NCBI RefSeq assembly: GCF_003634015.1
Contig: NZ_RBII01000002.1
Span: 248,001 to 312,000 of the forward strand
Direction: 5' to 3'
DNA length: 64,000 bases
From: Litorimonas taeanensis
GTDB taxonomy: Bacteria; Pseudomonadota; Alphaproteobacteria; Caulobacterales; Maricaulaceae
Below, in pieces: positions 17,575 through 26,536 of this stretch. The notes below the pieces were generated by a model. The model searched no databases. It saw nothing but the letters and a program-made list of their open reading frames with translations, and had not been told where the DNA came from. Positions within the stretch are counted from its first letter, which is position 1. Each line of letters begins with the position of its first letter. Position numbers and translations under genes: made by a program.

Positions 17575-17898
17575 TTAAAATGGCATCTTCATACCCGGCG
17601 GTAATTGTATATCGCCCATAGCTGATTTCATTGTTTCGCCTTGGGCCTCATCAAGCTTGGCTTTGGCATCTTGATAGGCCGCAACAATTAAGTCTTCAAC
17701 GATCTCCGCCTCTTCGCTAGATAAGAGACTGGGATCAATTTTCAGCCCTTTCATATTGCCTCCACCAGCAAGGCTAACAGTCACAAGACCCCCTCCGGAA
17801 CGTCCTTCGACGACCAAGTCAGCGACTTGTGCCTGAGCAGCTTCCATTTTCTTTTGCATATCCTTGGCTTGTTTCATCAAGCCCATAATATCTTTCAT
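17575..17898 (-). CDS. ebfC: YbaB/EbfC nucleoid-associated protein
   Basis: Small dimeric DNA-binding protein of the YbaB/EbfC family, found beside dnaX and recR in most bacteria. The 107 aa start with a helical MKDIMGLMKQAKDMQKKMEA, then the strand-rich GRSGGGLVTVSLAGGGNMKG typical of the family. It lies 27 bases after dnaX and before recR. The length is normal. Confidence 0.94.
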   Translation of the reverse strand: MKDIMGLMKQAKDMQKKMEAAQAQVADLVVEGRSGGGLVTVSLAGGGNMKGLKIDPSLLSSEEAEIVEDLIVAAYQDAKAKLDEAQGETMKSAMGDIQLPPGMKMPF

Positions 17899-17925
17899 GA
17901 CTATGTCCTTATTCTTGTCATCTGG

Positions 17926-19782
17926 CTAATACTCAGGAGGTGTGTAATCTGAAGGCACCCCTTCATCTATGCTATACTCATCGATATCATTTCTGGCATC
18001 ATCCGCGCTTAATGCCTCTGATCTTCGAAAATCACCTTGAATGACATTTGAAGATTCTCGGTTTTTAATACCCAGCAATTCTGCACCTTTCAGTAGTGGA
18101 TGATTAAAAGCGGGATGAGCGCGGTCTTTGGCTTTTTGGTCAGACTTCTTCTTTCGCCGTGCCTCTGCCAAAGTTGGCGCACCGCCAGATTTTTCAGGAC
18201 TAATCAACCAAGGTGAACCCGTCAAATCTTGAAGAGCGCCAACCATTTTGCCAATTAAATCATTTGGCGCTCCATCCAAAATTTCAACGCGAACATTTTG
18301 GCGCTTAAATTGAATGGGCCGAACATAACGCGCAATGTCAGATTTTAATTTAACTTTCGCTTTTGGTAGCAAATCAACAAATTGTTCTAATGTGTCAATC
18401 TCTACTGATGGAGGCGTTACAGATACTGATTTCGGTGCGCTAAGCTGCGCGGTAGCACCTGTACTAGGCGCGTTATGACTTACTTGACCGTTTGGAGAAT
18501 TACCTAGCAAGGTCTGTCCTGACGTGACCCGCGTTTGGGCTGCGGAGGGAGAGGCCGAAGTGGTTGGAGCATTTAACACAGGCAGCCCCGCCCCGCCCTC
18601 TTTTGCCGCGTGTTGGGCTTGCTCAATAATCTGAGCCGCGAGTTCAGGCGGCGGCATTTGTCCCGCAACGGCGAGTTTTAGCATCGCCATTTCAGCGGCC
18701 GCCAAAGGCGCAGGGGCTTGCCGCACTTCTGTATGGGATTGAGTCAAAATCTGCCAAAGACGAGTCAACTGCCCCATAGATAATCGCTCAGCCAAAGACG
18801 TAAGTCGTTCGATTTGGTCTGGCGCAGCATCAAAGTCCGCGCCTTCGCCTAATGTCTTAGCGCGGCTGACTTCGTGGCAAATATCCATCAAATCGCGCAT
18901 GATCACGGCCGGATCGGCGCCGTCATCATATTGCGCCCGCATCTCCGTAATTGCGCCCTTGCCATCGCCCAAAGCCGCCATACCGAATAAATCTAAAACG
19001 CGCACGCGATCGGCCAGACCCAGCATAGCCCGCACTTGCTCAAAGGTAACTTCATTCCCATCAAGCCCCGCTTGAACAATAGCTTGATCCAACAAAGAAA
19101 GACTGTCTCGCACAGAGCCTTCAGCGGCCCGCGCAATTAAAGCTAAACCCTCATCCGAGACTTTTACATTTTCTTTGGCGCAAATACCTTTTAGATGCGC
19201 CGCCAATAATCCAGCCTCTACGCGCCTAAGGTCAAACCTTTGGCATCGCGAGAGCACAGTAATTGGAACTTTGCGTATTTCAGTTGTTGCAAATATGAAT
19301 TTTGCATGATCCGGAGGTTCTTCAAGCGTCTTCAAAAGTGCATTAAAAGCCCCGGCTGAGAGCATATGCACCTCATCGATAATATACACTTTATACCGTG
19401 CTGTAGCCGGCGCATAACGTACACCGTCCAGCATCTCTCGCATGTTCTCTACACCTGTGCGAGACGCAGCGTCCATTTCGAGCACGTCCATATGAGAGCT
19501 AGCCATGATGGCTTCACAATGTTTGCCAGGCACAGATAAATCCGTCGAAGGGCCGTTTATCTCGTCCGTTTCATAATTTAGGGCCCGCGCCAACAGCCGC
19601 GCCGTCGTCGTCTTCCCAATCCCTCTGACGCCTGTCATCATAAAGGCATGAGCGACGCGCCCCGCCTCAAACGCATTCGTCAAAGTGGTTACCATCGCAT
19701 CTTGACCAATCATATCCTCAAAGGTGGCAGGACGATACTTTCGCGCCAAAACCTGATAAGATTGTTGAGAGTTCGTGGTCAT
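17926..19782 (-). CDS. dnaX: DNA polymerase III subunits gamma/tau
   Basis: Clamp-loader ATPase that loads the sliding clamp and links the polymerases. The AAA+ core has Walker A GVRGIGKTTTARLL (~48-61), Walker B DEVHMLS (~124-130) and the sensor/arginine-finger region SRCQRFD. Domain III follows, then a long Pro/Ala/Ser linker and a C-terminal tau region, total 618 aa from ATG 19782. The zinc-module cysteines usual after Walker A are mostly absent: only one Cys (GKHCEAI) remains. I see no clear A-rich slippage site for making gamma. It is downstream of ffs and upstream of ebfC. Confidence 0.95.
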   Translation of the reverse strand: MTTNSQQSYQVLARKYRPATFEDMIGQDAMVTTLTNAFEAGRVAHAFMMTGVRGIGKTTTARLLARALNYETDEINGPSTDLSVPGKHCEAIMASSHMDVLEMDAASRTGVENMREMLDGVRYAPATARYKVYIIDEVHMLSAGAFNALLKTLEEPPDHAKFIFATTEIRKVPITVLSRCQRFDLRRVEAGLLAAHLKGICAKENVKVSDEGLALIARAAEGSVRDSLSLLDQAIVQAGLDGNEVTFEQVRAMLGLADRVRVLDLFGMAALGDGKGAITEMRAQYDDGADPAVIMRDLMDICHEVSRAKTLGEGADFDAAPDQIERLTSLAERLSMGQLTRLWQILTQSHTEVRQAPAPLAAAEMAMLKLAVAGQMPPPELAAQIIEQAQHAAKEGGAGLPVLNAPTTSASPSAAQTRVTSGQTLLGNSPNGQVSHNAPSTGATAQLSAPKSVSVTPPSVEIDTLEQFVDLLPKAKVKLKSDIARYVRPIQFKRQNVRVEILDGAPNDLIGKMVGALQDLTGSPWLISPEKSGGAPTLAEARRKKKSDQKAKDRAHPAFNHPLLKGAELLGIKNRESSNVIQGDFRRSEALSADDARNDIDEYSIDEGVPSDYTPPEY

Positions 19783-19872
19783 CAAAATAGATATAGAGAG
19801 GATTAAGACCTGTGGGAAGGGACTAGAGCTTCACGTCCACAGCTATTTGATGGTTAATGTAAAATGAAAAGT

Positions 19873-19969
19873 GGAAGGCTGAACCCTGACCCGAAAAAAC
19901 CTCGTTACGGCTGCTTCGTTCCCGACCTGACCGGGTTGGCGCGGATTCCCGTCCAAAGCCAACCTTCCG
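19873..19969 (-). ncRNA. ffs: Signal recognition particle RNA (4.5S-type, small bacterial)
   Basis: On the minus strand, the universally conserved SRP tip appears as GGTCAGGTC followed by G-GGAA-C and GAAGCAGCC. The ends CGGAAGG and CCTTCC close the long hairpin, giving about 97 nt. Compared with E. coli, the pair closing the GGAA tetraloop is swapped from C-G to G-C, which keeps the pairing. It binds Ffh and targets nascent membrane proteins to FtsY. It lies upstream of dnaX on the same strand. The ends are judged from pairing and may be off by a few bases. Confidence 0.93.
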
Positions 19970-20017
19970 AGCGGTTATATGGGGAATTCAGATCAATGGC
20001 GCAAGTCCTTAGGCCAT

Positions 20018-20047
20018 AAAAAAGCCACGCACCAAAGGAACGGGGCT
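20018..20047 (-). terminator. Rho-independent terminator for the outer-membrane barrel gene
   Basis: On the minus strand AGCCCCG and CGTGGCT form a 7-bp stem with one mismatch, followed by TTTTTTAT. It lies 24 bases after the stop of the barrel gene. Confidence 0.6.
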
Positions 20048-20070
20048 AATATTAAAAATGACTCTAAACG

Positions 20071-20580
20071 CTAGAATTTACGTACATAGGAGACGTCCCA
20101 AACATCGGCATCAAGATCAACGCCGTTCAGATCGCCATCTTTATAGGTATAGCCTAAACGAAGGCCGCTGCGGTCATTGAGGTTGTACTGAACCCCGCCA
20201 CCCACAGCATAACCGTCAACTTCATCGCTATCAGTGACGCCCGCAACTGTGGCTTCTACGCTCACGACAGTGTAACCGCCGCGTACAAAAGCTTCAAATT
20301 GATTGCTAAGGGGCAGACGAGCCACGGCGTAAGCGCCCAAGTCCCACTCGGTATCAACCTCTACACCATTGTCATCTTCACCGATAACACCGATAGAACC
20401 TTCGCCCTCAATCCCGAAATACTCGTTCAGATTATATCCTAAACGGCCCGTTATATTATAAGTATCAAACTCATAAGTGCTAACACCCAATGTACCATAT
20501 GCACCTGTGTCTTGCGCCATCGCTTGACCAGCAAATCCAGTCAGAGCGAGCGTGGCAATTGTTGTTTTCAAAAACTTCAT
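20071..20580 (-). CDS. Outer-membrane beta-barrel protein (OmpA/OprF-like porin fold)
   Basis: Small eight-strand-type barrel, 169 aa from the ATG at 20580. It has a signal peptide MKFLKTTIATLALTGFAGQAMAQD with cleavage near residue 22. The mature part alternates hydrophobic and polar residues and ends in aromatic Phe (WDVSYVRKF), the outer-membrane insertion signature. GLRLGYTYKDGDL and FGIEGEGSIG are typical of the OMP_b-brl family. An upstream in-frame start (20613) would put 11 charged residues before the signal peptide and is rejected. Function in vivo is unknown; such proteins are often adhesin-like or structural. Confidence 0.85.
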   Translation of the reverse strand: MKFLKTTIATLALTGFAGQAMAQDTGAYGTLGVSTYEFDTYNITGRLGYNLNEYFGIEGEGSIGVIGEDDNGVEVDTEWDLGAYAVARLPLSNQFEAFVRGGYTVVSVEATVAGVTDSDEVDGYAVGGGVQYNLNDRSGLRLGYTYKDGDLNGVDLDADVWDVSYVRKF

Positions 20581-20841
20581 TGTTTTATCCTTTCCAAATA
20601 AAGTCACCCGCAAATGGTAGGGACAGGCTAAGAAAACAACCTACAAAACAGTAACTTAACGCTCACAGAAACGTGTTGTCACAAAAATGCAACAGATAAT
20701 TAAACTGTGTTCAGATAGCAGTTACCGTAAATTAAATGGTGGTTAGAACCGGGCAATTTTTGATCATATTTTATTTCACTGCGTAACAAACTTAGGAAAA
20801 TAGATGGTCGTATTTTCAGACAGACAAGGTTATAGGGTGAC

Positions 20842-21744
20842 ATGACCTTTACTGATATTATGCCCTTCGCAGGCAGCCCTTTAGATTTTTGTGAAACCAA
20901 GCGTTCCCCTGAGGAATTGCAACACTATATGGCCCTACCCGCGGCCCGTGCAATTCTATTTCATAAAGGCAAACCCGCCGTCGGGCAGGATGGAAAAGCT
21001 ATACGCGTTCATCCATCCGAATTGATTGGTCAAAACCTTTTAGACCCGCATATCATTTTTATGGGACTGGATGGAAATCGCCCTATATTTGCAGCTAACC
21101 TCGCGAAAGATGATGCCATAACTTTGGAGAGCGACTTCCAAAGCATACGGGAAATCGGAGGAAGGCTCGATTCTGAAACTCTGGCTTTATTTGGCCGTGC
21201 TAAATCGATTTTCGATTGGCATAAAGACCATATGTGCTGCGCCAAATGCGGCGCGCAATGCAGTCCCGCTGATGGGGGACATAAACGCGTTTGTCCTCGG
21301 CCCGAATGCCAAGCAGAACATTTTCCCCGCGTAAACCCTGTTGTTATTATGTTGGTAGTAAAAGACGATAAAGTTCTTTTGGGCCGCGGACCAGGATGGC
21401 CAGAAGGATTCATGTCAACGCTCGCTGGATTCGTTTCCCCAGGAGAAACAATTGAAGAGGCTACCGCCCGCGAAGTATTGGAAGAAGCGGGTATTCGAAC
21501 TAAAAATCACCGCTATATTGCAAGCCAGCCTTGGCCTTTTCCCAGTCAGTTAATGATAGGCGTTATTTGTGAAGCAGAGAACACAGACATTCAGGTGAAT
21601 CCTGATGAACTAGAAGACGCTCAATGGTTTAGCCGCGATGAGGTCGCCGCTGTATTTGCTAAAACGGGCAATGCCTTTCGGCGACCACCCCGCATTGCAA
21701 TCGCGCATCAATTATTAAAGCACTGGTTACAAGAAGGCTTATAA
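20842..21744 (+). CDS. nudC: NAD+ diphosphatase / RNA decapping hydrolase NudC
   Basis: Nudix hydrolase that splits NADH to NMNH and AMP and can remove NAD caps from RNA. The zinc ribbon is CAKCG...CPRPEC (~133-157). The Nudix box runs from GFVSPGETIEEATARE to VLEEAGI (~194-216), with the catalytic glutamates. The NudC-specific SQPWPFPSQLM follows (~227-237). At 300 aa it has the usual length for the long alphaproteobacterial form. AGGG lies five bases before the ATG. The lipoprotein gene downstream is convergent. Confidence 0.94.
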   Translation: MTFTDIMPFAGSPLDFCETKRSPEELQHYMALPAARAILFHKGKPAVGQDGKAIRVHPSELIGQNLLDPHIIFMGLDGNRPIFAANLAKDDAITLESDFQSIREIGGRLDSETLALFGRAKSIFDWHKDHMCCAKCGAQCSPADGGHKRVCPRPECQAEHFPRVNPVVIMLVVKDDKVLLGRGPGWPEGFMSTLAGFVSPGETIEEATAREVLEEAGIRTKNHRYIASQPWPFPSQLMIGVICEAENTDIQVNPDELEDAQWFSRDEVAAVFAKTGNAFRRPPRIAIAHQLLKHWLQEGL

Positions 21745-21785
21745 ACGGCGCCTAACGCGTCGCCATCGCTATGGATGAGACGCAA

Positions 21786-22247
21786 CTATTTGCGTCGAAT
21801 AGTAAGGTCTTCGATAGATTCAAACTCTACACTCTCCGAGCAGTCTTCGCCCATTGTTTTACAGGTTAGATTATTAGCCGTAATTTCTAATAATTCATCG
21901 CATTGACGCGTGGGGAATAAAATATAGGCCGTGTTTGTTTCACCAGCCTCAACACTTTGTGCGAACATATTTCCGCTATCATCGTCTCCAGTGCCTGTAA
22001 CGCTAAATTCCATCATCGACACTGAAACCTCAGTCTCTGTACCGTTTTGAACGGTAATCGGAAGTATGCACGCATTGGGTTCAAATACTTTCGGGAGCGA
22101 AGAAATAACAATACGGCCGTCAGTGCTTAATACTGTTTCTTCAATGTCACTCTGAAGCGACTCGTCATTTTGCACGTCACGAGAGGGGTCACCACAAGCC
22201 GATAAACCAAGAAAAGTAGCACAGCAAAGCATGATTAAGCGGTTCAT
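21786..22247 (-). CDS. Predicted lipoprotein of unknown function
   Basis: Secreted lipoprotein of 153 aa. The signal MNRLIMLCCATFLGLSAC ends in the lipobox LSAC with lipidated Cys18; Gly-Asp after the Cys would hint at inner-membrane retention by the enteric +2 rule. The mature part is acidic and mostly beta, with paired cysteines in the C-terminal half (CDELLEI, NLTCKTMGEDCSE). I recognise no family. It follows ptsP on the same strand with a 35-base gap. The ATG is preferred over a TTG six bases upstream. Confidence 0.75.
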   Translation of the reverse strand: MNRLIMLCCATFLGLSACGDPSRDVQNDESLQSDIEETVLSTDGRIVISSLPKVFEPNACILPITVQNGTETEVSVSMMEFSVTGTGDDDSGNMFAQSVEAGETNTAYILFPTRQCDELLEITANNLTCKTMGEDCSESVEFESIEDLTIRRK

Positions 22248-22282
22248 AGTCAATCCATTTCAATTAATGAGTGGCATATCAT

Positions 22283-24568
22283 TTAAATAGGAACGCCTTC
22301 AGCCTCACAGAAGTTCCGCACTATATCACGCAAAGATGTCATGCGTGAATGTATGTTTATATGGGGCTCTATTGCCGCTCTCAACTTTTCAACATCCAGA
22401 GCAAGGAGGGCTGATTTCACAGGGCCAATTCCTGTAACGGGCATAGACAATGTATCAAAACCCAGCGCAACAAGACAGCAAGCCTCTAGGGGTCTACCCG
22501 CAATTTCTCCACAAACGCTCACCGGTGTTCCGCTAGACTTACACCCTTGCGCGATGAATTTAAGAATGGAAAGTGCGGCAGGGTGAAGTGGATCATAGCG
22601 ATCCGCGACTCTCGGATTATCACGGTCAGCCGCGAAGAAGAACTGCATCAGATCATTCGCGCCTACACTGACAAAATCTACATGGTCACACACAGATAAA
22701 ACTTGCCATGCAAGGGATGGTGTCTCGAGCATAACGCCGATTTCAATTTTCTCGGGTAATTCCAGCCCTAAATTTCGCGCCCGTGTAACCTCACGGTTAA
22801 ACAGTTCTTTGGCGGCAATCATTTCAGCAACAGTCGTCACCATCGGGAACATAACCCGCAAGTGTTTTCCGGCCCCTGCCGTTACCAATGCTCGCAACTG
22901 GTAACGCATCAAACCCGGCCTATCCAAAGCGATGCGGATTGAGCGCCAACCCATAGCTGGGTTCTCTTCTGGAACAGGGTCCATATAAGGCAGGATTTTA
23001 TCAGAGCCCAAATCCAATGTCCTGAACGTAACGGGGCGATGCCCTGCGGTTTCAATGGCTTGGCGATAAAGCGCTGTTTGTTCCTTCAGTTTTGGCATGA
23101 AATCACTCACCATAAACTGAAATTCCGTACGAAAGAGACCTATCCCATCAGCGCCAGACAAATCCATTTGTGGTAAATCCACCAACAGGCCAGCGTTTAA
23201 TTGCAACGAAACATGCCGCTTATCTTTCGTAATTGCAGGCTTCAGCCTAAGCGCGTCATAGGCCTTAGTCATTTCGCCGCGTATGTTTTCGCGTAATGTA
23301 AAACCAGAAATTTGAGTATCTACAGGCCGAATGTGTACTGTGCCACTTTCGCCATCGACAAGAACCTCATCCCCCGTTTCAATAAGGTCAAGAACGCCTT
23401 CAGCCCGCCCGACCAGCGGAATCCCCAATGCACGACATATAATAGCCGTGTGAGAGCTAGCCGCGCCTTCCTCCAAGACTATCGCTTTAAGCTTGTCTCG
23501 GTCATAATCTAATAACTCAGCAGGGCCAATTTCACGTGCAAAAATCACAGCTTTATCTGAAATATCTTTATTCCCTGGCATAAGGGCTTCACCAGATAAC
23601 GCCCTTAATAGACGGTTTGCTAAATCCTCTAAGTCATGCAGCCGAGCACGCAAATAGGCGTCGCGGGACTTCATTAATCGGGCCCGGTGTTCATTACGGA
23701 CCCGCTCCACAGCCGCCTCGGCCGTTAGGCCAGAATGTACGGCTTCACGTAACCGCCCGACCCATTTTCGGTCATAAGCGAACATTCTATAGGTTTCATA
23801 AATTTCTTTTGACGCGCGGGAAATGCCCGCGGCTTCACCTGACACCATGGCATCGACACTGGCACGGAGCTTCTTAATACCTTCTTCGAGGCGAGCTTCT
23901 TCTGCTGCAATATTGTCGGCAAGTAGGTTCGCGGGTGTAACAGGTGGTAAATGCAAATAGGCTTGGCCACGCGCTAAACCATCTGCGAAGGCCTTACCTT
24001 TAATCGTTTCGGGTTTAACAGAGACAAGAGAAATACCTTTTAAGGCAGACCCCTTACCGCCCAGTCTTTCATCGCCAACAATTATTTCACCTATGACCAT
24101 GGCGACGGTCAATAAATCTTCAACTTCTTCTTCGTTAAAGCTGCGCGCGTTTTCGGACTGAACAACTAATACCCCCAATCCGCGGCCACCCCGTAAAATT
24201 GGCACCGCAAGAAATGAGCGATAAGGGTCTTCCCCTGTTTCTGGCCGATATGAAAAGAGGGGGTGCCGCGGTGCATCGGCTAGGTTTAGGGGCCTCGCTG
24301 TCAAGGCCACATGCCCCACCAAACCCTCTCCGGGTTTTAGTCTTGTTTTATGAACGGCTGATTTTTTCAGACCTTCTGTGGCTGATAATTCGAGGTCATC
24401 CCCCTGCCGTACAAGGTAAATCGACGCTACGCTGACCTTCATCGCTTTTGAGATAGCAGAAACAAATCCGTCTAGACGGCCCTGAACGGAAACCGTACCA
24501 GCCATAGACGCTCTTATAGCGCGCATGAGCTTTGGCGGCGTCGTTTTTATATTCGGGTCATGACTCAC
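22283..24568 (-). CDS. ptsP: PEP-protein phosphotransferase of the nitrogen PTS (PtsP, EI-Ntr)
   Basis: Enzyme I of the nitrogen phosphotransferase system; it autophosphorylates from PEP and passes phosphate to NPr. An N-terminal GAF domain (~20-165) senses glutamine in relatives. It is followed by the PEP-utilising N domain (~185-310), the mobile His domain with phospho-His in GAASSHTAIICRALG (~375), and the TIM-barrel PEP-binding domain with GIGLFRTEFQFM and SVGANDLMQF. The length of 761 aa is normal. It lies in the minus-strand run ahcY-metK-rimM-ptsP, 81 bases after rimM. npr and EIIA-Ntr genes are not in the window. Confidence 0.95.
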   Translation of the reverse strand: MSHDPNIKTTPPKLMRAIRASMAGTVSVQGRLDGFVSAISKAMKVSVASIYLVRQGDDLELSATEGLKKSAVHKTRLKPGEGLVGHVALTARPLNLADAPRHPLFSYRPETGEDPYRSFLAVPILRGGRGLGVLVVQSENARSFNEEEVEDLLTVAMVIGEIIVGDERLGGKGSALKGISLVSVKPETIKGKAFADGLARGQAYLHLPPVTPANLLADNIAAEEARLEEGIKKLRASVDAMVSGEAAGISRASKEIYETYRMFAYDRKWVGRLREAVHSGLTAEAAVERVRNEHRARLMKSRDAYLRARLHDLEDLANRLLRALSGEALMPGNKDISDKAVIFAREIGPAELLDYDRDKLKAIVLEEGAASSHTAIICRALGIPLVGRAEGVLDLIETGDEVLVDGESGTVHIRPVDTQISGFTLRENIRGEMTKAYDALRLKPAITKDKRHVSLQLNAGLLVDLPQMDLSGADGIGLFRTEFQFMVSDFMPKLKEQTALYRQAIETAGHRPVTFRTLDLGSDKILPYMDPVPEENPAMGWRSIRIALDRPGLMRYQLRALVTAGAGKHLRVMFPMVTTVAEMIAAKELFNREVTRARNLGLELPEKIEIGVMLETPSLAWQVLSVCDHVDFVSVGANDLMQFFFAADRDNPRVADRYDPLHPAALSILKFIAQGCKSSGTPVSVCGEIAGRPLEACCLVALGFDTLSMPVTGIGPVKSALLALDVEKLRAAIEPHINIHSRMTSLRDIVRNFCEAEGVPI

Positions 24569-24649
24569 AAAGACTATATAGCAAAGATATCAAAAATTGC
24601 TCGTATTCAAATTATGAAATTCGCGTAATTCACGAAAAAAGGTAAATTT

Positions 24650-25189
24650 TCACCCCTCATCCGCCAATTGCGGGACGATTATTAAGCGTCCGCGCTCCAA
24701 ATCCACTTTAGGCGTGGCCAATTTTGTGAAGGGGTGAAAAAAGCTCGCCGCGCTTTTCTTGTTTTTTTTATCCGGGAAAGGTGCAATTTCTATCATATCC
24801 CCCGCGCCAAACTCATGAATTGCAATGACTTCACCAATTCGTTTTCCATCCGTGGATTTCACTTCTAAACCTATCAGGTCGGAATAGTAAAAGTCATCCT
24901 CATCTGGTTCTGGCAACACATCTCTGGATATATAGAGCTTGGTTGACTTTAAAGATTCGGCTTGCTCACGAGACGAGACCTCTTCTGCTGTGACGGCCAC
25001 AAAGTCCTTCATCACGCGATAAGAGATCGGCGTTATTACAACACTTCCCTTATCGCTGAGTAACGGACCATAAGAGACACAGCCTTCTGGAAATTCCGTG
25101 AAGGGTTTCAGCTTTACCTCACCTTTTACGCCAAAAGCCCCAGCAATGGCGGCGACACAGATAAGTTCATTGTCTTGAATTTTAGTCAT
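24650..25189 (-). CDS. rimM: Ribosome maturation factor RimM
   Basis: Assists assembly of the 30S head and binds ribosomal protein S19. The N-terminal beta-barrel shows VAAIAGAFGVKGEVKLKPFT (~11-30) and the C-terminal PRC barrel shows DLIGLEVKSTDGKRIGEV (~104-121), the family hallmarks. At 179 aa it is normal. The genes usually beside rimM (rpsP, trmD, rplS) are missing; here it sits between metK and ptsP. Confidence 0.93.
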   Translation of the reverse strand: MTKIQDNELICVAAIAGAFGVKGEVKLKPFTEFPEGCVSYGPLLSDKGSVVITPISYRVMKDFVAVTAEEVSSREQAESLKSTKLYISRDVLPEPDEDDFYYSDLIGLEVKSTDGKRIGEVIAIHEFGAGDMIEIAPFPDKKNKKSAASFFHPFTKLATPKVDLERGRLIIVPQLADEG

Positions 25190-25252
25190 CGACGAAAATA
25201 CTACGCAAACAGCGCCTTAATAGGAATAGCGAAATGCAATCTGTGGTGACGA

Positions 25253-26449
25253 TTAGAGCGCCGCTCTAATCGCCTCAACCAAATCAGTCTTTTCCCAAGA
25301 AAATCCACCATCAGCATCTGGTTTACGGCCAAAGTGACCATAAGCCGCTGTTCGCGCAAATATAGGCTGGTTCAGATTTAAATGCTTTCGAATGCCGCGC
25401 GGTGTCAAATCCATGACTTCGCGGCAAATACGTTCGATTACATCTCCTGATACATCATTGGCATCATCGACATTGACATAAATTGACGTCGGCGTAGCCA
25501 CACCAATGGCGTAAGAAAGCTGAATATCCACCCAAGGGGCTAACCCTGCCGCAACAATATTCTTGGCGAGATATCGCGTCGCATAAGCGGCAGATCGGTC
25601 AACTTTAGTTGAATCCTTTCCTGAAAAAGCCCCGCCGCCATGTGGAGCCATGCCGCCATAAGTGTCGACAATGATTTTGCGCCCTGTAAGGCCCGTATCG
25701 CCGTCTGGGCCGCCAATTACAAATTTTCCAGTGGGGTTAATGTGCCAGATTGTGTCTTCTGTAATCCAGCCATCAGGCAAGACTTCATAAACATAAGGCT
25801 TTACCAGCTTCGCAATATCCGCAGAATTCAAGCTTGCATCAAGGTGCTGAGTTGAAAGAACAATTGACTTAGCGTGTACAGGTTTTCTGTCCCTATACGC
25901 CACAGTGACTTGCGCCTTGCTGTCTGGGCCCAGTTGAGTAACACCTTCTTCCTTACGGGCTTTTGCCAAGCGTTCTAAAATTTTATGGCTGTAATAAACT
26001 GGTGCAGGCATAAAATCTTCAGTATCGGAACACGCATAACCAAACATAATGCCTTGGTCGCCAGCGCCCTCCTCTTTCGTCGGGCCGTCACCTTGATCAA
26101 CGCCTTGGGCTATATCGGCCGATTGCGCATGAAGTAGCACATCAATATCAGCATGTTTCCAATGAAAACCCTCTTGCTCATAGCCAATATCTTTTATGGC
26201 GGCGCGCGCGGTTTCAATTATCATTTCTGGCGTAATACGGTCTGATCCTCGCGTTTCACCCGCAATGATAACTTTATTCGTCGTTGTTAAAGTTTCCGCC
26301 GCAACGCGAATATCCCAAGGCGACATACCGTCCTTAACAGACTCACGAAAATATAGATCGACAATTTCGTCGCTAATACGGTCAGCGACTTTATCAGGGT
26401 GACCTTCAGAAACTGATTCTGAGGTAAAGTCGTAATGCTTGCGGCTCAT
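25253..26449 (-). CDS. metK: S-adenosylmethionine synthetase
   Basis: Makes S-adenosylmethionine from methionine and ATP. Signatures are [20 protein letters not shown] at the N terminus, [12 protein letters not shown] (~128-139) and the phosphate loop [20 protein letters not shown], where Ser replaces the common Pro in GKDP. At 398 aa it is standard. A good AAGAGGAG precedes the ATG. It lies 87 bases after ahcY on the same strand, placing the SAM-making and SAH-clearing steps together. I looked for a SAM riboswitch in the leader and could not support one. Confidence 0.97.
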   Translation of the reverse strand: MSRKHYDFTSESVSEGHPDKVADRISDEIVDLYFRESVKDGMSPWDIRVAAETLTTTNKVIIAGETRGSDRITPEMIIETARAAIKDIGYEQEGFHWKHADIDVLLHAQSADIAQGVDQGDGPTKEEGAGDQGIMFGYACSDTEDFMPAPVYYSHKILERLAKARKEEGVTQLGPDSKAQVTVAYRDRKPVHAKSIVLSTQHLDASLNSADIAKLVKPYVYEVLPDGWITEDTIWHINPTGKFVIGGPDGDTGLTGRKIIVDTYGGMAPHGGGAFSGKDSTKVDRSAAYATRYLAKNIVAAGLAPWVDIQLSYAIGVATPTSIYVNVDDANDVSGDVIERICREVMDLTPRGIRKHLNLNQPIFARTAAYGHFGRKPDADGGFSWEKTDLVEAIRAAL

Positions 26450-26536
26450 AATGAACTCCTCTTAAATTTTAAGGCTCTTCGCTTTTTGTTTTTATCTGAG
26501 GGGTTTCGGGCGCTGTATATAACGCCTGAAAGATTT

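Noticed and set aside
17926-18200. Programmed frameshift site in dnaX for a gamma form
   Set aside because: No A6G-type slippery heptamer with a downstream hairpin was found in the Lys-rich part.
20732-20746. TTAA-N7-TTAG as a CtrA site upstream of nudC
   Set aside because: One mismatch in a half-site in AT-rich DNA; too likely by chance.
26450-26536. Possible SAM or SAM/SAH riboswitch before metK
   Set aside because: Only an AT-rich imperfect palindrome beside the ribosome site; no conserved core recognised.
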